The translations under genes were made by a program, and so were the position numbers. This document shows, one piece after another, positions 28,901 to 38,723 of a stretch of 64,000 nt of DNA (its first letter is position 1; each line of letters starts with the position of its first letter). The notes under the pieces are model-generated. The model worked only from the letters and a program-made list of their open reading frames with translations. It was not told the DNA's origin and searched no databases. This DNA comes from Aphrophora alni (lineage: Eukaryota > Arthropoda > Insecta > Hemiptera > Aphrophoridae). Location: positions 109,285,762 through 109,349,761 of the forward strand of contig OY740769.1 of assembly GCA_963513935.1 (NCBI GenBank), in the 5' to 3' direction.

Positions 28901-31900
28901 GTTAGGTTAGGTTTTGATAGTCTAAACAATTCTCTGTTAATCTTGATGATCAAAAAGTAAAAAATAACCATAGACTGGTGCATTAACGGTGTATATATCA
29001 TAATTTCATTGCAAATAAAAAAATGTTTTTCTATCCTGTTGAGCTATCTGGTGCAAATTTAATAAAAATTGTTGGAATTCAAATTGTAAGAAAAATTGAT
29101 TTTTTTTTCTTAGCAAACAAATTTTAACCAATTATAATAAATTGAAAATATATTTCACACCCAATTTAGGAAAAGTTAGTGGAGTAGTTAAGGAGGTGTG
29201 GTGAGAGCGAGGAACAGAGGAGAGACAAATCTTAATACAACGAACTCATACAAAGGGCCTAGATTATATGATATATGGTTTAATGTGAATAAATAGTGAA
29301 GATATTTCAAATTGTTAAACAGAAAAATATGTTTTCCTGAAACTAGAGTGGGCACCATTATCTCCAGATATTAAACACATTTTGTTTAAGAAGAAAAATA
29401 CTTCTATTTAATATGATAATTATAAATGAAAGCATCTCTAATAAAACTTGACTGAGTTTTTTAATTTTGGATTTTAAATTGTGTTTAAAAACATTTTCTG
29501 TAAATTTTTTTCTAGGTAAATAAAGCGCTTATTTTACTTTTCAAAGATTAAATACTCACAAATTTAGGAAATTAGGATGGATTGTTATATAGAATGTGTC
29601 AATGGTTGGTTTAAAAAAGGGAATTACTCGTTTCCTCCTAGAACACTCCTACAAGTAAACACGCCATCCATTTCTGGCTTTGCTTATTAATATTTTTTAA
29701 TTTGATGTGTGAACTGTGTTCCCTTTCAGATCATAAATAAACTAAACTTTTACTCATAATTTTCATTTGGCATTAATTTTTAAATTAATGTGATTTACAA
29801 AATAAAATTATATTTAACTTTGTAATAACTTTTAAAAAACATCATTTTGAAGATGGATTAATTAAATTTAAAAAACTAAAAAGTAATTCCCATGTAAATT
29901 ACTGGAATAACACCAAATAAATTAAATATTCATTGGGTAGAAAAAAACTCGAACACAAGATCTCATGAAAACTATGTTTACTTAATCAAACATGTTTCAA
30001 CGACAAAGTCGTTATCCTCAGTGATACATGAGCTATAATAACTAACCTAGCACTTCGCCAACCCCTGTATTTATAGGAAAACTAAAGGGGTATGACCTAA
30101 ACCTACTTTCCAATATTAAGACATTAACAAGTGCCTCGTGTCTTTCTAAATAACTTAAATTTAACATTTAACTAATGCAATATTCTTAACTAATCTTATA
30201 TCTAACAATACATTTTACATTTTACTTTAATATAGAATTTTCTATTGGCTCTAATTAATTATTTACAGTTATATTACGGTACTTGTTAATGTACAAAGTT
30301 TTCCCTGCATCTATTGTGTTTAATTTTTGTGAGATCTTGTGCTCGAGTTTTTTTTTCCTCTATCTAATATTATCTCACAAGTCAAGCTCAATATTTATTT
30401 ATAAAATATTAATTGTTTATAAAATTTGAAAATTATTATTTTGAGTTTGACAATATTTGTTCTAAGTACACAAAATGTAAAAATATTTTTCAAAATTTAT
30501 ATAAAAGATAAATTATATAATGGAGTGTTACATTGGTATCATCAGTTTGAATATTAATTGTTGTTTTAAAGGAACGAGGGCAAGTGATGACATGCATAAA
30601 TCTTCTGGCTTTGAACAATGTTTTATACTGTTCTCACTTGGAACTAAAACTTCGATTATTGGAAATGGCAGTAACGGCAACTCTTTCAGACCTTAGGGAT
30701 TCCACGCAGACTCCAGAAAGTGCTGCACAACTCATCAGATGGATTTATGATCTCACTGTCCTAGATCCTAATCAAGACCAATCAAAGAGAGCTTCAACTA
30801 AGGTGATTATTTTGAAGTTTAATAATGTAAAACAAAATTAGTTGAAATAATTTTGTTTATATGTTGTTATATAAAAGTAGTAGGTGTAAAAATAATATAC
30901 AGTCATTTGCTCTAAGAACATAAGTCTGGTGTCCCAACCTAGTCAACAGAATTTTGTTGCTTTGAGTTTTGTATATTGAATGTTTAAAAAACATGGTATT
31001 TATATAAGTTTCCATTATTAACATGGTGACTACAAATACAAATTAATTTCTTTCAAATGAATAATCATATTGAAGTTGAAAAGTGGTTTTTACATTCTCT
31101 CACGAGGACTGCATATTTTTAGTTTAGGCAGCAAAAAAATCAAATAATTGCACAGATTGTAACATATTTTAAAATCAGGCACCAAGAGGCTTCATTTGAT
31201 GCCCTACTCATAAAAGTTATATTTGAGTCATTTTTTTATAAATATCATGCAGAATTGATATTATGCAGAATTGATATTATGCAGAAAAATATGCTTTGAA
31301 AGAAATCTTTGGTTGAATTTATTACTCTTTTTTTTTCAATGTCGTTTAACAAGAATTGTAAACCATACTTCTATTTTCTGCTCTGTAAATACAATTATGT
31401 GCAGCCACAATCTTCAATAGACAGGAAGAAATTTTCAAAGTACAATTTTCTTAACTTACAAATAAATAAATAAAATATAACTTTGTAGATGGTAGTTTCA
31501 TTTTGTTGATATAAATGAAGAGTAAACAATTCTAAACTTTTACTTGACATGAAAGGCCTTATTTCAAAAATTTCCTAAAATAAATTTAAATTCATAGCAA
31601 TACAGTAGTGTATTGGTTTTAAGTTGTGAACTATATATCAATTTTGATAATATTTATAATCACCATACCATCTATTGTTATTTATAAATCATTTTTTATC
31701 TAACTTACCATTTTATAATCTTATTCTTTGTGTTCATCACGATGGCCGTTTCGGCTATTCAGTTATTTTCAAGGATTTATTTTGGATGGTTATTATCCTT
31801 CATCACATATTAAAACACTTACACATTTTGAAACATATTTTTACACATAAACATGCTCACACATGAAATTATGTTTATAAATACAGATAAGATTCGGGTA

Positions 31901-34900
31901 TTCAACCTACAATGAGTGGCAGTCCAGTTTTAGACAGTGGGTCTACTGGACATAATTTCAATGTATGACTGTTATGTGTTAGTGTTTTAATATGTGACAA
32001 AGCATAATAACTATATGAAACAAAAACTTGAAAATGGCTGAATAGCCGAAACTGTGGTTGTGATTAACATGAGAAGGAAGACTATTAGACTACCGTTAGA
32101 TTCAAATTGTACATAAATTTTGTCAGTTAAAAATTATTATTTACTGTATGCAATATTTAAAGCTATGTATATCTTTTCAATATGTATCAGAAAATATAAA
32201 TTTATGTTATAGACTTTCATTCAGTTTTATTTTTCTTATTCTATTTTTATATTTAGCTTCTTGATGGTGTTTTGGCTCTGTTAGACTCCTTACTTGTATT
32301 TCAAGAAATACCAGGAGAAGAATGGACAGAAATGGCAAAGTTAGCCTTTGGTAAGTAAATAGCATTATATAAATGTATATTAATAATTACCTAACATAAA
32401 TTAGTTATATTAACCAAATAACTGTATTTAAAAAAATAATATTTTACACTTTAATGTATTAACATTATTTATAAAATTACAAATAAGTTATTTAGGTTAG
32501 AGTTTAATAGGGCACATAGCCTATTATTTTTAGATTTTGCTTTTTAATATTGAATTTATGTGTTATAAAAATAACATTTTTTATATTCGTTTTGTATTAA
32601 TTTTAATTGGTTTAAAATACATTTTTTATTGCTTAACATACATTAAATGTAACAAATATTCAATTTAAGTCTAACACATAAAAATAGTCTAGAACAAATA
32701 AGTCCATTTTAAAATTATAACCCTTAAATATTTTTGGAGTAGAGCGAGCAAAGTGAGCGAAGCTCTCATGGCAAAGAGTTGAAATCAAAATGTAACTGAT
32801 CATCACAATTTTTATGTCCAAAACAAGAAATCAACAATGTATCAGTCATGACGAAGGCAGATTTTTAATTTTTATCCTGGAATCAAAAATTCTACTAAAC
32901 CTACATATCAAATACACTTAGCCTATAGAACTTTACAAATCAGCTGTCTGTATCTTTCAAGATTAAGACATTTTTCACCATAAAAAACCAATTTTACAAA
33001 TTTAATAACAGGCAATTCATTAGAATAAATAATATAAAATCAATTTAAGGTTAGGTTAACCAACTAGATCCATGAAAGATTATCATAATAATGTTGTGTC
33101 ACAGAAATATTACTTATCTGTATGACAATAATATCATTTATTATTGTGTATGGCAATATTTTTTATGTGCTTTAAATAATATAGCGAATGATAGTATTTA
33201 CATATCAATTAATTTAATGATTGTTCCATTCGAAATTTTGCTTTGATATACTCAATGAGTAATTGATAATAATTAATAGTAATTTTGTATTTCATATTAT
33301 AAACGGGTTTTTTATTTAAATTTGTGTTGAACATAGTGCTATTAACTCTAATGAAAACTTAAATTATATTTTTACAGGAATTTTATTAAGCTGTGCTGCC
33401 AATACTAATTTAGAACTGTGTGCTATGGCTACTGCTAAACTTCACACTCTTATTCAAACAAGAAGTATGAAAGATATGGAAGAAGGAGGATATCTGTTGC
33501 ATTATGTCAATACTATTGTACATAATACTTTGAAAAGTAAGTTTTTAGATATACGATATATATTACTTTTATATAATTTGTAATAACATGGTGAGAGAGA
33601 TTTTGAGGTCTTGTTTATTAATATACAATTAATATATTGATTTTGAGGTCTCAATATTAACTGTCAATATTTTGTTTTCTTTATATACACTTTGATAAAA
33701 ATGAAAACCTAATTCATTAGCTATTACTGTTATAACTCTTCTTCTTCTTCTTTGGTCCTACAACCTATGTAAAGTTAAAGCCTTCCATAATGTCAACCAC
33801 CATCCTCTATTTTGTGCGGTTGCTATCTTCTACATGACCAGATCTCTTAGCTGGTATATTTTAATTAATTTGATCTCATCAACATCTCTGTAAAGGTCTG
33901 AAAGCTCTGCTTTTGTTCGTTGCCTAAATTCATTTTATCATAGCCGTTAAATTCAAATCATAGCCGTTCATTCTCCTGTACATTAAATGATGATTAGCAT
34001 TCAGAAACATATGTTAAAAGTGGTCTGATTAAGGTTAAAAAGACAGGAGTTTTATAGCAAGAATTATAAATTATATACTACTCCTTTTATGAATCTGCAA
34101 CCGTTAGCTGTTCAATACATGTTCTTGTTTTAATTGTTTCTTTTTATATTACTCTCAATTTGACATAATAATTGACATTTTTTAATTGGCTGATTTTCCA
34201 TTAATAATTTTTTTTTTTTTTTTCAAATAATTATATTTAATTTGTTGTAGGGAGACAAATTAGTTTTCCTGAAATGGTATTTGCCTAAGAACAATTTTTA
34301 TTTGTAAAGAAATAAGTAAACATTATTTAAATAATTTATGTTAAGAAATAACTTTAATATTTGCCTTTTAAATCAAATAAGATAAAAACGTAGCATATTG
34401 TCTCGTGATGCATATTTCAATACTAATATATTTTGAGAGAATTTTAATAATACATATATACCAGTCATAATATATTAATTTAATGCAGAATAACTTTTAC
34501 ACCCTACAAGGTATGACAAAATTCATTATTTCACCAGTATCTCTAAATCATTTTGTAGATGAAGTTATCAACGTTAATGAAGCAGATAAACAATTTATAA
34601 TATAGATTTGCCCATAAGTAATTTCACAAAAATACTTTATTATTCTAAACAGATATTATTTATCTTTATAAACATATTTTTTCCTCTTATGTTTAGGCAA
34701 AAAACCTGTCTTTTATCATCACCTTATAAAAAGGAAGGAAATAACATAAAATAAAAACCTCGAATATTCTAATAGTGCCCATGAGGGTTTTATAAACACA
34801 AAGCAGTACAGATAATATTTATAGCATACAGATAGTGTGTTTTTCTTTCATGTAGATATCTAAATTTATATTAACATTAGATGCCTAAAATGCTATCCTT

Positions 34901-37526
34901 CCTTTTTTAATCCAAAATTGATAATTGTTCAAAGCAGAAACACAAATTATGTCACACTTTTTTTAATTTATGGGAGAACATGTTTTCAAATTCAAACTCA
35001 GTAAGTACTTTTAAATGTTCCACATTACAGATTTTCATTGACTCCACTCTATCTTCCATTATTTCACATACTGAATAGTGCATTAGAGTTTGATCTTGCA
35101 AATGAGGTAGTCAATGATACAACCACTGTCAATCGATTCATCAAATATTTCATTCGAGAAGTTTCTCACAATAACTCCATAGTGATGGGGTACACCATCT
35201 TATTGCCTGATTGCAGGGGTTCAAAGAGAAGACGTTTTCCAGTTCTATCATATAATTTTAGTATTTTGAGGTAGCTTTTCATTTAACAAGTTCAGTCAAA
35301 AAATAGTTAATATTTTTTACTCTTTGCTCTAATTTTTCCTAAATTAAATCCAATCTTTTTATTATAAAGAATGTAGAGTTTTATTCTACACTACAATAAA
35401 TGTCAGAACTTTAAAGTTATTACAGCTTTTATCTATCTATGACACATTTTCTCAACCCTCTCCAACAACTCTGAGGTTTTCTTTTATGTAGATACCTAAA
35501 TTTATATTAATGTTAGATACATTTCGATTTGAAAACTATTTATTTAATACTGTTTGAGACATAATTGTACAACTAGACCCTGTTTTGACTTGAAACAGAA
35601 TTTGTATATCTTCAACATTAAACTAAAAGACTCAATATATTAAATTAATTTTGTTATTGATTATTGTTATAGACAATTTATAATAGTGCATAATAGAATT
35701 AAAATACAATATAAAAATACAACACATTACCAACAGTTCAATTTATTGAAACACTATATATCACAATGTACACAAATGATATAAACACCCATAAATACAG
35801 TGCTGGTACATTAAAATTAATAACAAATAAAGTTGTTTCATGTATCTGCTATATTATCGTTATACTGAAAAAACATAGCCTACTATCAATTTTTCCAAGT
35901 TTTATTATCACCATATTAAACTACATAAAAAAGGATTAAAGAAAAAAACTCCAGTAACATGATGTCTGTTCGGAAGGCATACACATTCTTCCAGCCAGAA
36001 TATAAAGTTATTCATCACATTCTGCAATATTGCCTCTAGGATTTGAACCACTTCCTGTTAGATCCGTTTTCGATTCACGTAATCTGTTCCTTTAAGATGC
36101 TGAACAATTTGGATGTTGTATGGTGTAGATTGTTGGATAAAATCCGTCTAACCGTTCTGTTGTAAATCCCTAAGTGTGGTAATATGATGGTGAGCTGAGT
36201 GATGCTGGTTTCTTTCTATTGTAACTCTTGTATACTCGCTCTTTTCGGGTGTACTCACTGTTTTCGGTTTCCAAGGCTTCTTTATTATAATTGATGAACT
36301 CTCTTCATAGTTTTCAACCCACTTTTTAATCGCAGAGACAGATGGCACTGGTCGATTCTGATGAATGTTTAAATGTTTGTGAAAATCACGATACGCCTGG
36401 TAGTAAGAACTACTATTTTGATGAAACACTTTGTCAGTGTACATGCAATGTTGAGGGGTCCACTGCTCCATTGTTACTGAATGTGGAATACTAATGAGCA
36501 TGGAACATGGCCGACAGCATCCCCACCGCCTCCCATCGGTACAAAACGATTTCCACACTTTTCCGACTTAAATAATGTGCACACCTGAATGGACATCATC
36601 TTATAAATTAGTCTACTTACTTTTCTTTAATGCTTTTTTTATGAAGTTTAAGGTGGTGGAAATAAAATTTGTATTTTTTTAAATCACTCTTTATTTTGCC
36701 TCAACCTGTATTTGCAACTACTTCAGGAAACACACGGACAACACACCTTAATTTATCATTAGTGGCTGAAAAAATCCCCATCAACATGAAAAGGTGGCTG
36801 GGAAACGGAGCTAGACACTTTGAGTTATGAAGACTCCTCTTACAATATTGAATAATTGTTAAGATTTAGCTGGAGTTTATTAATGAGCACAACTCCCATT
36901 TGTTATAATAGTTTTTTAGACTTGTCAAGTCTGTAAGCCATAAGTTATGTATAGTTTAAATTAGGGTAGTTGGTACATAGTTATTACCATACCAGTTAGA
37001 AACTGACATAATTTTAAATCTAAATAAAAATAATTGTTATTGGACTTTATCTAACAGAATTTTTGCTATTCTCTTAAGGCTTATTACATTTTCTTTTTGT
37101 TTAATAAAATTATAGTAATTAATGTTTTGAAAATATTGATCCCATGAATTTTCTTTTGAAGTCTAGACATTTTTCGAATTTATTAAAATCACTTAATTGA
37201 TCATATAGTTTAGGTAGTGAAAATAAAACTAAGTTTGATGAAGATTACGAATTTAGAACCATATGAATAACCATTTTTATCAAGTAGGAATATCAACTGC
37301 AGATTTAATACTTACATTTATCATACATTTTATTTCAGATGATAATCAAGAACACTTTTCATTCTTGATGCCTGTAGTGAAAGCTTTGATAGAGAAATGT
37401 TCTGACATGTTTTCAATATCAAGTCATCTTCCAGATCTTCCAGTCACTCATTCAGGACCCGTGTTTTATGAAGACTTTCAAACTTATTGCCAAGACACAC
37501 AGTGGATAGCCTTCATTGATAAAAAG
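2405..37526 (+). CDS. NBEAL: Neurobeachin-like BEACH-family protein (NBEAL), internal 23 exons, partial
   Basis: Exons: 2405-2496, 4171-4309, 4592-4756, 5111-5198, 7227-7364, 7811-7997, 10833-11014, 13970-14135, 17298-17431, 19269-19428, 19712-19962, 21074-21232, 23572-23743, 24822-24964, 25512-25707, 25827-25945, 26240-26400, 27793-27966, 28071-28197, 30572-30802, 32257-32350, 33378-33536, 37339-37526. Every junction is GT-AG and keeps phase; the total is 3,625 nt. Seen: RRASLQFDCN, GFSFHCWLRLE, IGGIQVLFPI and an acidic Ser-rich linker, in the order known for NBEAL1/NBEAL2. Family knowledge: these are large scaffolds for vesicle and granule trafficking, with PH-BEACH-WD40 at the C-terminus. 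That end and the start codon are absent here, so the product is about the middle 45% of a 2,700-residue family. Neurobeachin (rugose) is less likely, because the ConA-like block and linker read closer to NBEAL. Confidence 0.88.
2846..3670 (+). repeat. Three-copy tandem repeat of about 85-88 bp, interrupted by a MITE
   Basis: Copies at about 2846-2925, 2926-3012 and 3583-3670 share the string TTTACTGAAATTTGTAATG, then AATTGCCAGGTTTATAGG, then CTTTAATAAGTTGATCAA. The third copy is separated from the second only by the hAT-like insertion at 3013-3582. Confidence 0.8.
3013..3582. mobile_element. hAT-type MITE with 8-bp target duplication
   Basis: Ends read TAGTGCTATGTCC on the left and, reverse complemented, AAGTGGTGGGCATTAATG on the right, the TAGTG/CAGTG-type start of hAT elements. 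The flanks are CTGATTAC (3005-3012) and CTGTTTAC (3583-3590), an 8-bp duplication with one mismatch. The first 60 bp at each end pair imperfectly (GTTAAC, CTAAC, GTTGACC and ATCAAC motifs in inverted order). There is no transposase. The centre (3130-3210) is GC-richer than its surroundings. Confidence 0.75.
5431..6090 (+). pseudogene. Non-LTR retrotransposon (R1/jockey-type) fragment, internally deleted
   Basis: The piece at 5431-5600 translates to RELEKRKVLDYVLRIIMSYL and GEKLHITCSVPQ, a degraded reverse-transcriptase palm region (family pattern: GVPQGSxLGP). From about 5645 the reading frame matches the C-terminal tail instead: KVQRRMPLGTISAYRTLHRA, then IRKFIELDYYFTQIVTDHRD. A large internal deletion has therefore joined the palm to the tail. 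Several stops and shifts are present. It lies in the NBEAL intron after exon 5111-5198. Confidence 0.7.
8017..8352. repeat. Foldback (long inverted repeat) element with hammerhead-like motif
   Basis: Arms at about 8017-8143 and 8229-8352 are inverted copies; the outer ends read TAACTATAAAACTTACTTC on both strands. An 85-bp spacer separates them. The left arm begins only about 20 bp after the donor of exon 7811-7997. There is no coding capacity. Confidence 0.85.
8251..8292 (+). ncRNA. Candidate hammerhead-like ribozyme core
   Basis: Order: UGCAC (8251-8255), CUGAUGA (8256-8262), a short GC hairpin (GGG pairing with UCC, 8264-8274), GAAA (8276-8279), palindrome ACAGCUGU (8279-8286), A (8287), GUGUA (8288-8292). 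UGCAC and GUGUA can pair as stem I (one G-U). The palindrome could form stem III between two copies. The left arm of the same foldback carries a degraded version (CUCAUGA, UAAA). Confidence 0.35.
8949..10739. mobile_element. Possible TTAA-bounded (piggyBac-type) non-coding element
   Basis: TTAA tetranucleotides at 8945-8948 and 10740-10743 are each followed, reading inward, by CCC: CCCTGGATTTGGC on the left and CCCATTGGAGTCG on the right. The interior is AT-rich with a GC-richer patch at 9850-10090 and another at 10590-10690. No piggyBac transposase is recognisable. The ends match only weakly, so this may be coincidence. Confidence 0.25.
11995..12560 (-). pseudogene. Tc1/mariner-type transposase C-terminal remnant
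   Basis: Minus-strand reading gives, in order and with frame changes, DHLLFGFLPQTFNGDHYLTT, PIPWPARSPDLNHLDFF, SIVYLSPIASIQDLRQRI and VFQRVWKSIRRRLDACV. This is the end of the catalytic domain of the DUF4817-type insect mariner family (pattern PWPPRSPDLNPLDFFLWG). The LWG tryptophan is now a TAG stop and several other stops occur. It belongs to the same family as the N-terminal remnant at 35945-36471 but need not be the same copy. Confidence 0.75.
12905..13165 (+). pseudogene. 3' end of a non-LTR retrotransposon ORF2 (R1/jockey-type)
   Basis: The plus strand reads ETAVHILFDCEVLESKRRRI and then KILELVRGTGVGV, the terminal zinc-knuckle (H-x4-C part) and tail typical of R1/jockey ORF2 proteins. 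It ends near a C-run and an A-rich stretch (13149-13175). It is nested inside the long-TIR element. Confidence 0.65.
13970..24964 (+). CDS. NBEAL: NBEAL exons 8-14: alpha-solenoid (DUF4704-like) region
   Basis: Residues about 331-725. The block opens with DVINGIGGIQVLFPILE, the usual start of the DUF4704/armadillo-like region in neurobeachin proteins. It continues with amphipathic helical repeats such as SSFLLLLKNMLLTSNLNQ, DIYVLKALQLLLEMAKHLP, VSLLGLIKYYLQKE and VIEVLEMLIAQLE. The exon at 13970-14135 ends in an acidic WVVLPSSGYS stretch. It joins the exon at 17298 in phase (G+AA), so no exon need be missing in that 3.2-kb intron. Cytosolic scaffold function is inferred from the family. Confidence 0.83.
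14765..15115 (+). repeat. GC-elevated dispersed repeat, probable retroelement 3' UTR
   Basis: This block of about 350 bp is clearly richer in G than the AT-rich intron around it (TGGTAGGAGGTGCGGGATGT, GACCATGTGGCCGGGTTGCC). It has no open frame. The composition and style resemble non-LTR 3' untranslated tails in insects; I cannot name a family. Just upstream, 14500-14700 holds weak resemblance to a transposase HTH (FKETGVSKLKFPGQ) too degraded to call. Confidence 0.4.
15502..15685. repeat. Short inverted-repeat element with degraded hammerhead-like motif
   Basis: Ends at 15502-15534 and 15652-15685 are inverted copies (AATAAGGATATTATTTTGTT versus AATAAGGATATTACATTGTT). The interior at 15594-15619 reads UUGAUGAU, a partly paired spacer, AAAAC and AGCUGU. 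That is the order seen at 8.27 kb, with two core bases changed. Confidence 0.7.
15840..16460 (-). pseudogene. Non-LTR retrotransposon ORF2 C-terminal fragment
   Basis: On the minus strand, near 16200-16030, the frame reads RFAINKTDTCGYCPEANTVF and then HTEFVCPKWKHQRDV. This is a CX2CX7HX4C zinc knuckle, diagnostic of R1/jockey-clade ORF2 tails, followed by DSLVSLMLRKPAKVRSDVLA. Upstream sequence (to about 16460) is shifted and stopped. The plus-strand open frame covering the same bases is a shadow. Confidence 0.75.
16828..17153 (-). mobile_element. Tigger-type deletion derivative (MITE) retaining an HTH fragment
   Basis: Termini CAGTAGAGTGTCGCAAACTC and (reverse complement) CAGTAGAGTCCCGCAAACTC flank 326 bp. 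TA lies on both sides (16826-16827 and 17154-17155). The ends are typical Tigger/pogo TIRs. Minus-strand translation of 17040-16960 gives DRGESVKKLCDEFNVGKV and then STIRAIEVNA, part of a CENP-B-type HTH. The element is therefore an autonomous copy that lost most of its transposase. Confidence 0.9.
17432..19268 (+). other. NBEAL intron, no gene recognised
   Basis: AT-rich sequence with short duplications, for example a repeated TGAGTGATAAAATGGAATTT at 17960-18000. Nothing coding or structured was supported. Confidence 0.6.
20310..20460. repeat. Dispersed repeat, related copy at 35670-35830
   Basis: Both segments share, in order, GACAATTTATAATA, a run of AAAATACAA-like text, ACATTACCAA, CAATT-ATT-AAACAC and TATATATCA. 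They are diverged copies of one family in the same orientation. Confidence 0.5.
20590..20641. repeat. (TA)n microsatellite
   Basis: Two TA runs split by TAATTTTA; lies in an NBEAL intron. Confidence 0.95.
21233..23571 (+). other. NBEAL intron with two (TA)n tracts, no gene recognised
   Basis: TA microsatellites lie at about 21812-21841 and 22926-22961. The intervening part (22050-22490) contains CAGGGGGAGCTCTTTAATGA and other LTR-like text, but no paired LTRs or coding sequence could be shown. Confidence 0.6.
25512..27966 (+). CDS. NBEAL: NBEAL exons 15-18: acidic, serine-rich linker
   Basis: Residues about 726-942. The sequence is low in predicted fold and rich in S, T, D and E: FPDLMVFDDDQEAVEVE, RSLSPTSVSRIS, RRSFTSSDSQEPECSSPR, SQSSSSTEDLSSPTHTSE and QMLDEDSDEDEKILFDAL. 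Several SP and SxxD/E sites could be phosphorylated (inference). An alanine-rich helical piece sits between (TNAVADNIHFAADNISSAMA). Such disordered linkers separate the N-terminal solenoid from the C-terminal half in NBEAL proteins. Exon 25827-25945 is bounded by short introns and could be a cassette, but skipping it would break the frame (119 nt). Confidence 0.8.
28071..37526 (+). CDS. NBEAL: NBEAL exons 19-23: helical region before PH-BEACH (DUF4800-like)
   Basis: Residues about 943-1208. Conserved-looking helices include EQELCYLVVNILFTIMWRG, VMTCINLLALNNVLYCSHLE, LLDGVLALLDSLLVFQE, AMATAKLHTLIQTRSM and FLMPVVKALIEKCSDMF, ending at WIAFIDKK in phase 0 with a GTAGGG donor at 37527. In NBEAL relatives this stretch precedes the PH-BEACH module by several hundred residues. 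The last intron before exon 37339-37526 is 3.8 kb and full of repeats. No in-phase continuation was recognised in the following 26 kb. Confidence 0.8.
29942..30356. repeat. Inverted-repeat element with hammerhead-like motif
   Basis: Ends are inverted: AAAAAACTCGAACACAAGAT on the left and, reverse complemented, AAAAACTCGAGCACAAGATC on the right (30329-30356). Sequence just outside the right end (30360-30405, ATTATCTCACAAGTCAAGCT) recurs at 44308-44345, next to a diverged copy of the left half. This is therefore a repeat family, not a one-off hairpin. Confidence 0.8.
29985..30025 (-). ncRNA. Candidate hammerhead-like ribozyme core, best stem II
   Basis: Minus strand, 5' to 3': AUCA (30025-30022), CUGAGGA (30021-30015), U, AACGAC-UUU-GUCGUU (30013-29999, a perfect 6-bp hairpin), GAAA (29998-29995), palindrome ACAUGU (29995-29990), U (29989), UGAU (29988-29985). 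AUCA and UGAU pair perfectly as stem I. Position 7 of the hammerhead core is variable, so CUGAGGA is allowed. Confidence 0.4.
30803..32256 (+). other. NBEAL intron; holds the 31.7-32.1 kb foldback
   Basis: Mostly AT-rich. A short direct duplication of ATGCAGAATTGATATT occurs at 31247-31280. No other structure is supported outside the foldback. Confidence 0.55.
31736..32066. repeat. Diverged foldback element
   Basis: Outer arms: TTTCGGCTATTCAG and ATTTTCAAG at 31749-31775 versus the inverted CTTGAAAATGGCTGAATAGC at 32027-32046. Inner arms: TCACATATTAAAACACTTAC (31803 onward) versus its complement near 31970-31995. The right arm reads CUUGAAAAU, hairpin GGCU-GAAU-AGCC, GAAAC, which looks like a degraded form of the motif at 30.0 kb. 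Confidence 0.65.
33720..34060. repeat. Dispersed repeat resembling insect non-LTR (RTE-like) sequence
   Basis: The start CTTCTTCTTCTTTGGTCCTA, followed by ACAACCTATG and later TCTCATCAACATCTC, resembles a widespread insect repeat with a TTCTTCTTTGG-CTACA start. No reading frame survives; family assignment is a guess. Confidence 0.35.
35945..36471 (-). pseudogene. DUF4817-type Tc1/mariner transposase N-terminal remnant
   Basis: The minus-strand frame starts MEQWTPQHCMYTDKVFHQNS and continues with FHKHLNIHQNRPVPSVSAIK, then WVENYEES and KPKTVSTPE. This is the HTH module that opens DUF4817 insect transposases. After about 36150 the match continues in other frames (GIYNRTVRRIL, then IQIVQHLKGTDYVNRKR) with stops. 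The catalytic DDE part is missing. Confidence 0.8.
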
Positions 37527-38723
37527 GTAGGGAACGTCTGTTTTTGTTATCTAAATTACTGGTCAATTGTTCTTTTCAAACATGCAACTTTCCAGTTAGT
37601 TCAGGAAATATATTATGAGACTGTTGATTATAAATTGTGTCTCTCATAATTTATTGATTTTCTCTTGAAAAGAAAATTGCACCTTCTAAGAAGCATAAGG
37701 TTGCTAGCTGTTGTTTCTTCCTGATGTTCGGCATAGTTTATCATTTTTTAAATTTCCTGGAATGTTTCACTGTGAGTCTGTGAAGGTTTCTTATCTTCAA
37801 TGAAGTCGGTCTGGGATTATTGAATCCGTGTTAGATACCATGTCTATAATGTTACTGTCGGTGAACTCGTTTTTTTGGAGGGAGGGGAGAGATACATGTT
37901 CAGACTTAGAGATAAGTGAATATGATATGATTTTCAATGTGCACAAATTAAACTATTACATACAGTTTACAAATTTGTTGTTATTTAAATTTAACCAAAA
38001 TATTATGTTAAACTATTTTACACTAGATTTTCGTGTAACATTTTAGTGCAGAGTTTAGAAACATTGACTCATAAGATGTAGAAGTAGAGTGGAGAGGATG
38101 ATACAACTCACATATTTCCCGGTTCCTCCCGTATACTAATTTACCTATTCAAATTACAAGTACGTATTTTGAATTATTGCTAACAATATTTAATTAATAT
38201 ATTTAAAAGTACTAGTATAATCCTGAAATTTAGGAATAGGATTTTCTGTCAAATCCATAACTGAGACAAATCACCACTGACTCTTGAAAAAATTTGAGAC
38301 AGGCCCTCAAAAATCAGGACTGTCCCAACGAAACTGGGACTTCTAGTCACTTTAGAGTTGACCCTAATTTTATAAACATTTTTAATCATAGACTGAGTCT
38401 TATGAAACTCATAATTATATATATTTATTGGAAAACTGATTTCAAATTTCATATCGGTTTGTATCCCCAAAACCAAATAAACCAAATGTTTGACACTTAT
38501 TTACTAAGTTGCTGAAATCAAAGTCGACATGTTTTGTTCTCGGAATATATCAACATCAGCTGTTTCTTGCATTTAATCAAGTGTTAAATGAAAAAGGTCA
38601 AGATTAATTTTTATGTTTCTCTCCAAGTACACTCGAATTCTAGTTTTCTGTATTTGAGATTTGGTGCAATGATTTGCTTTGGTACCATCTCAAACCAACA
38701 AAATTTTGTAGCAATGTATATAA
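37527..38723. other. Unassigned sequence after the last visible NBEAL exon
   Basis: It begins with the GTAGGG donor. No acceptor followed by NBEAL-like sequence was seen. AT-rich, no gene recognised. Confidence 0.5.

Larger units (their letters stand above)
28198..30571 (+). other. NBEAL intron; holds the 29.9-30.4 kb inverted-repeat element
   Basis: Apart from the inverted-repeat element at 29942-30356, the intron is AT-rich and shows no coding signal. A short GGTTAGGTTAGG at about 28901 is too brief to be telomeric. Confidence 0.6.
33537..37338 (+). other. Last visible NBEAL intron, repeat-rich
   Basis: Contains a retroelement-like repeat (33720-34060), a duplicated 35-bp piece (34855-34893 and 35490-35525, both ATGTAGATA-CTAAATTTATATTAA), the 20.3-kb repeat relative (35670-35830) and a mariner remnant (35945-36471). 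Confidence 0.6.

Noticed and set aside
28901..28915. GGTTAGGTTAGG resembling insect telomere repeat
   Set aside because: Only about two units, inside an intron.
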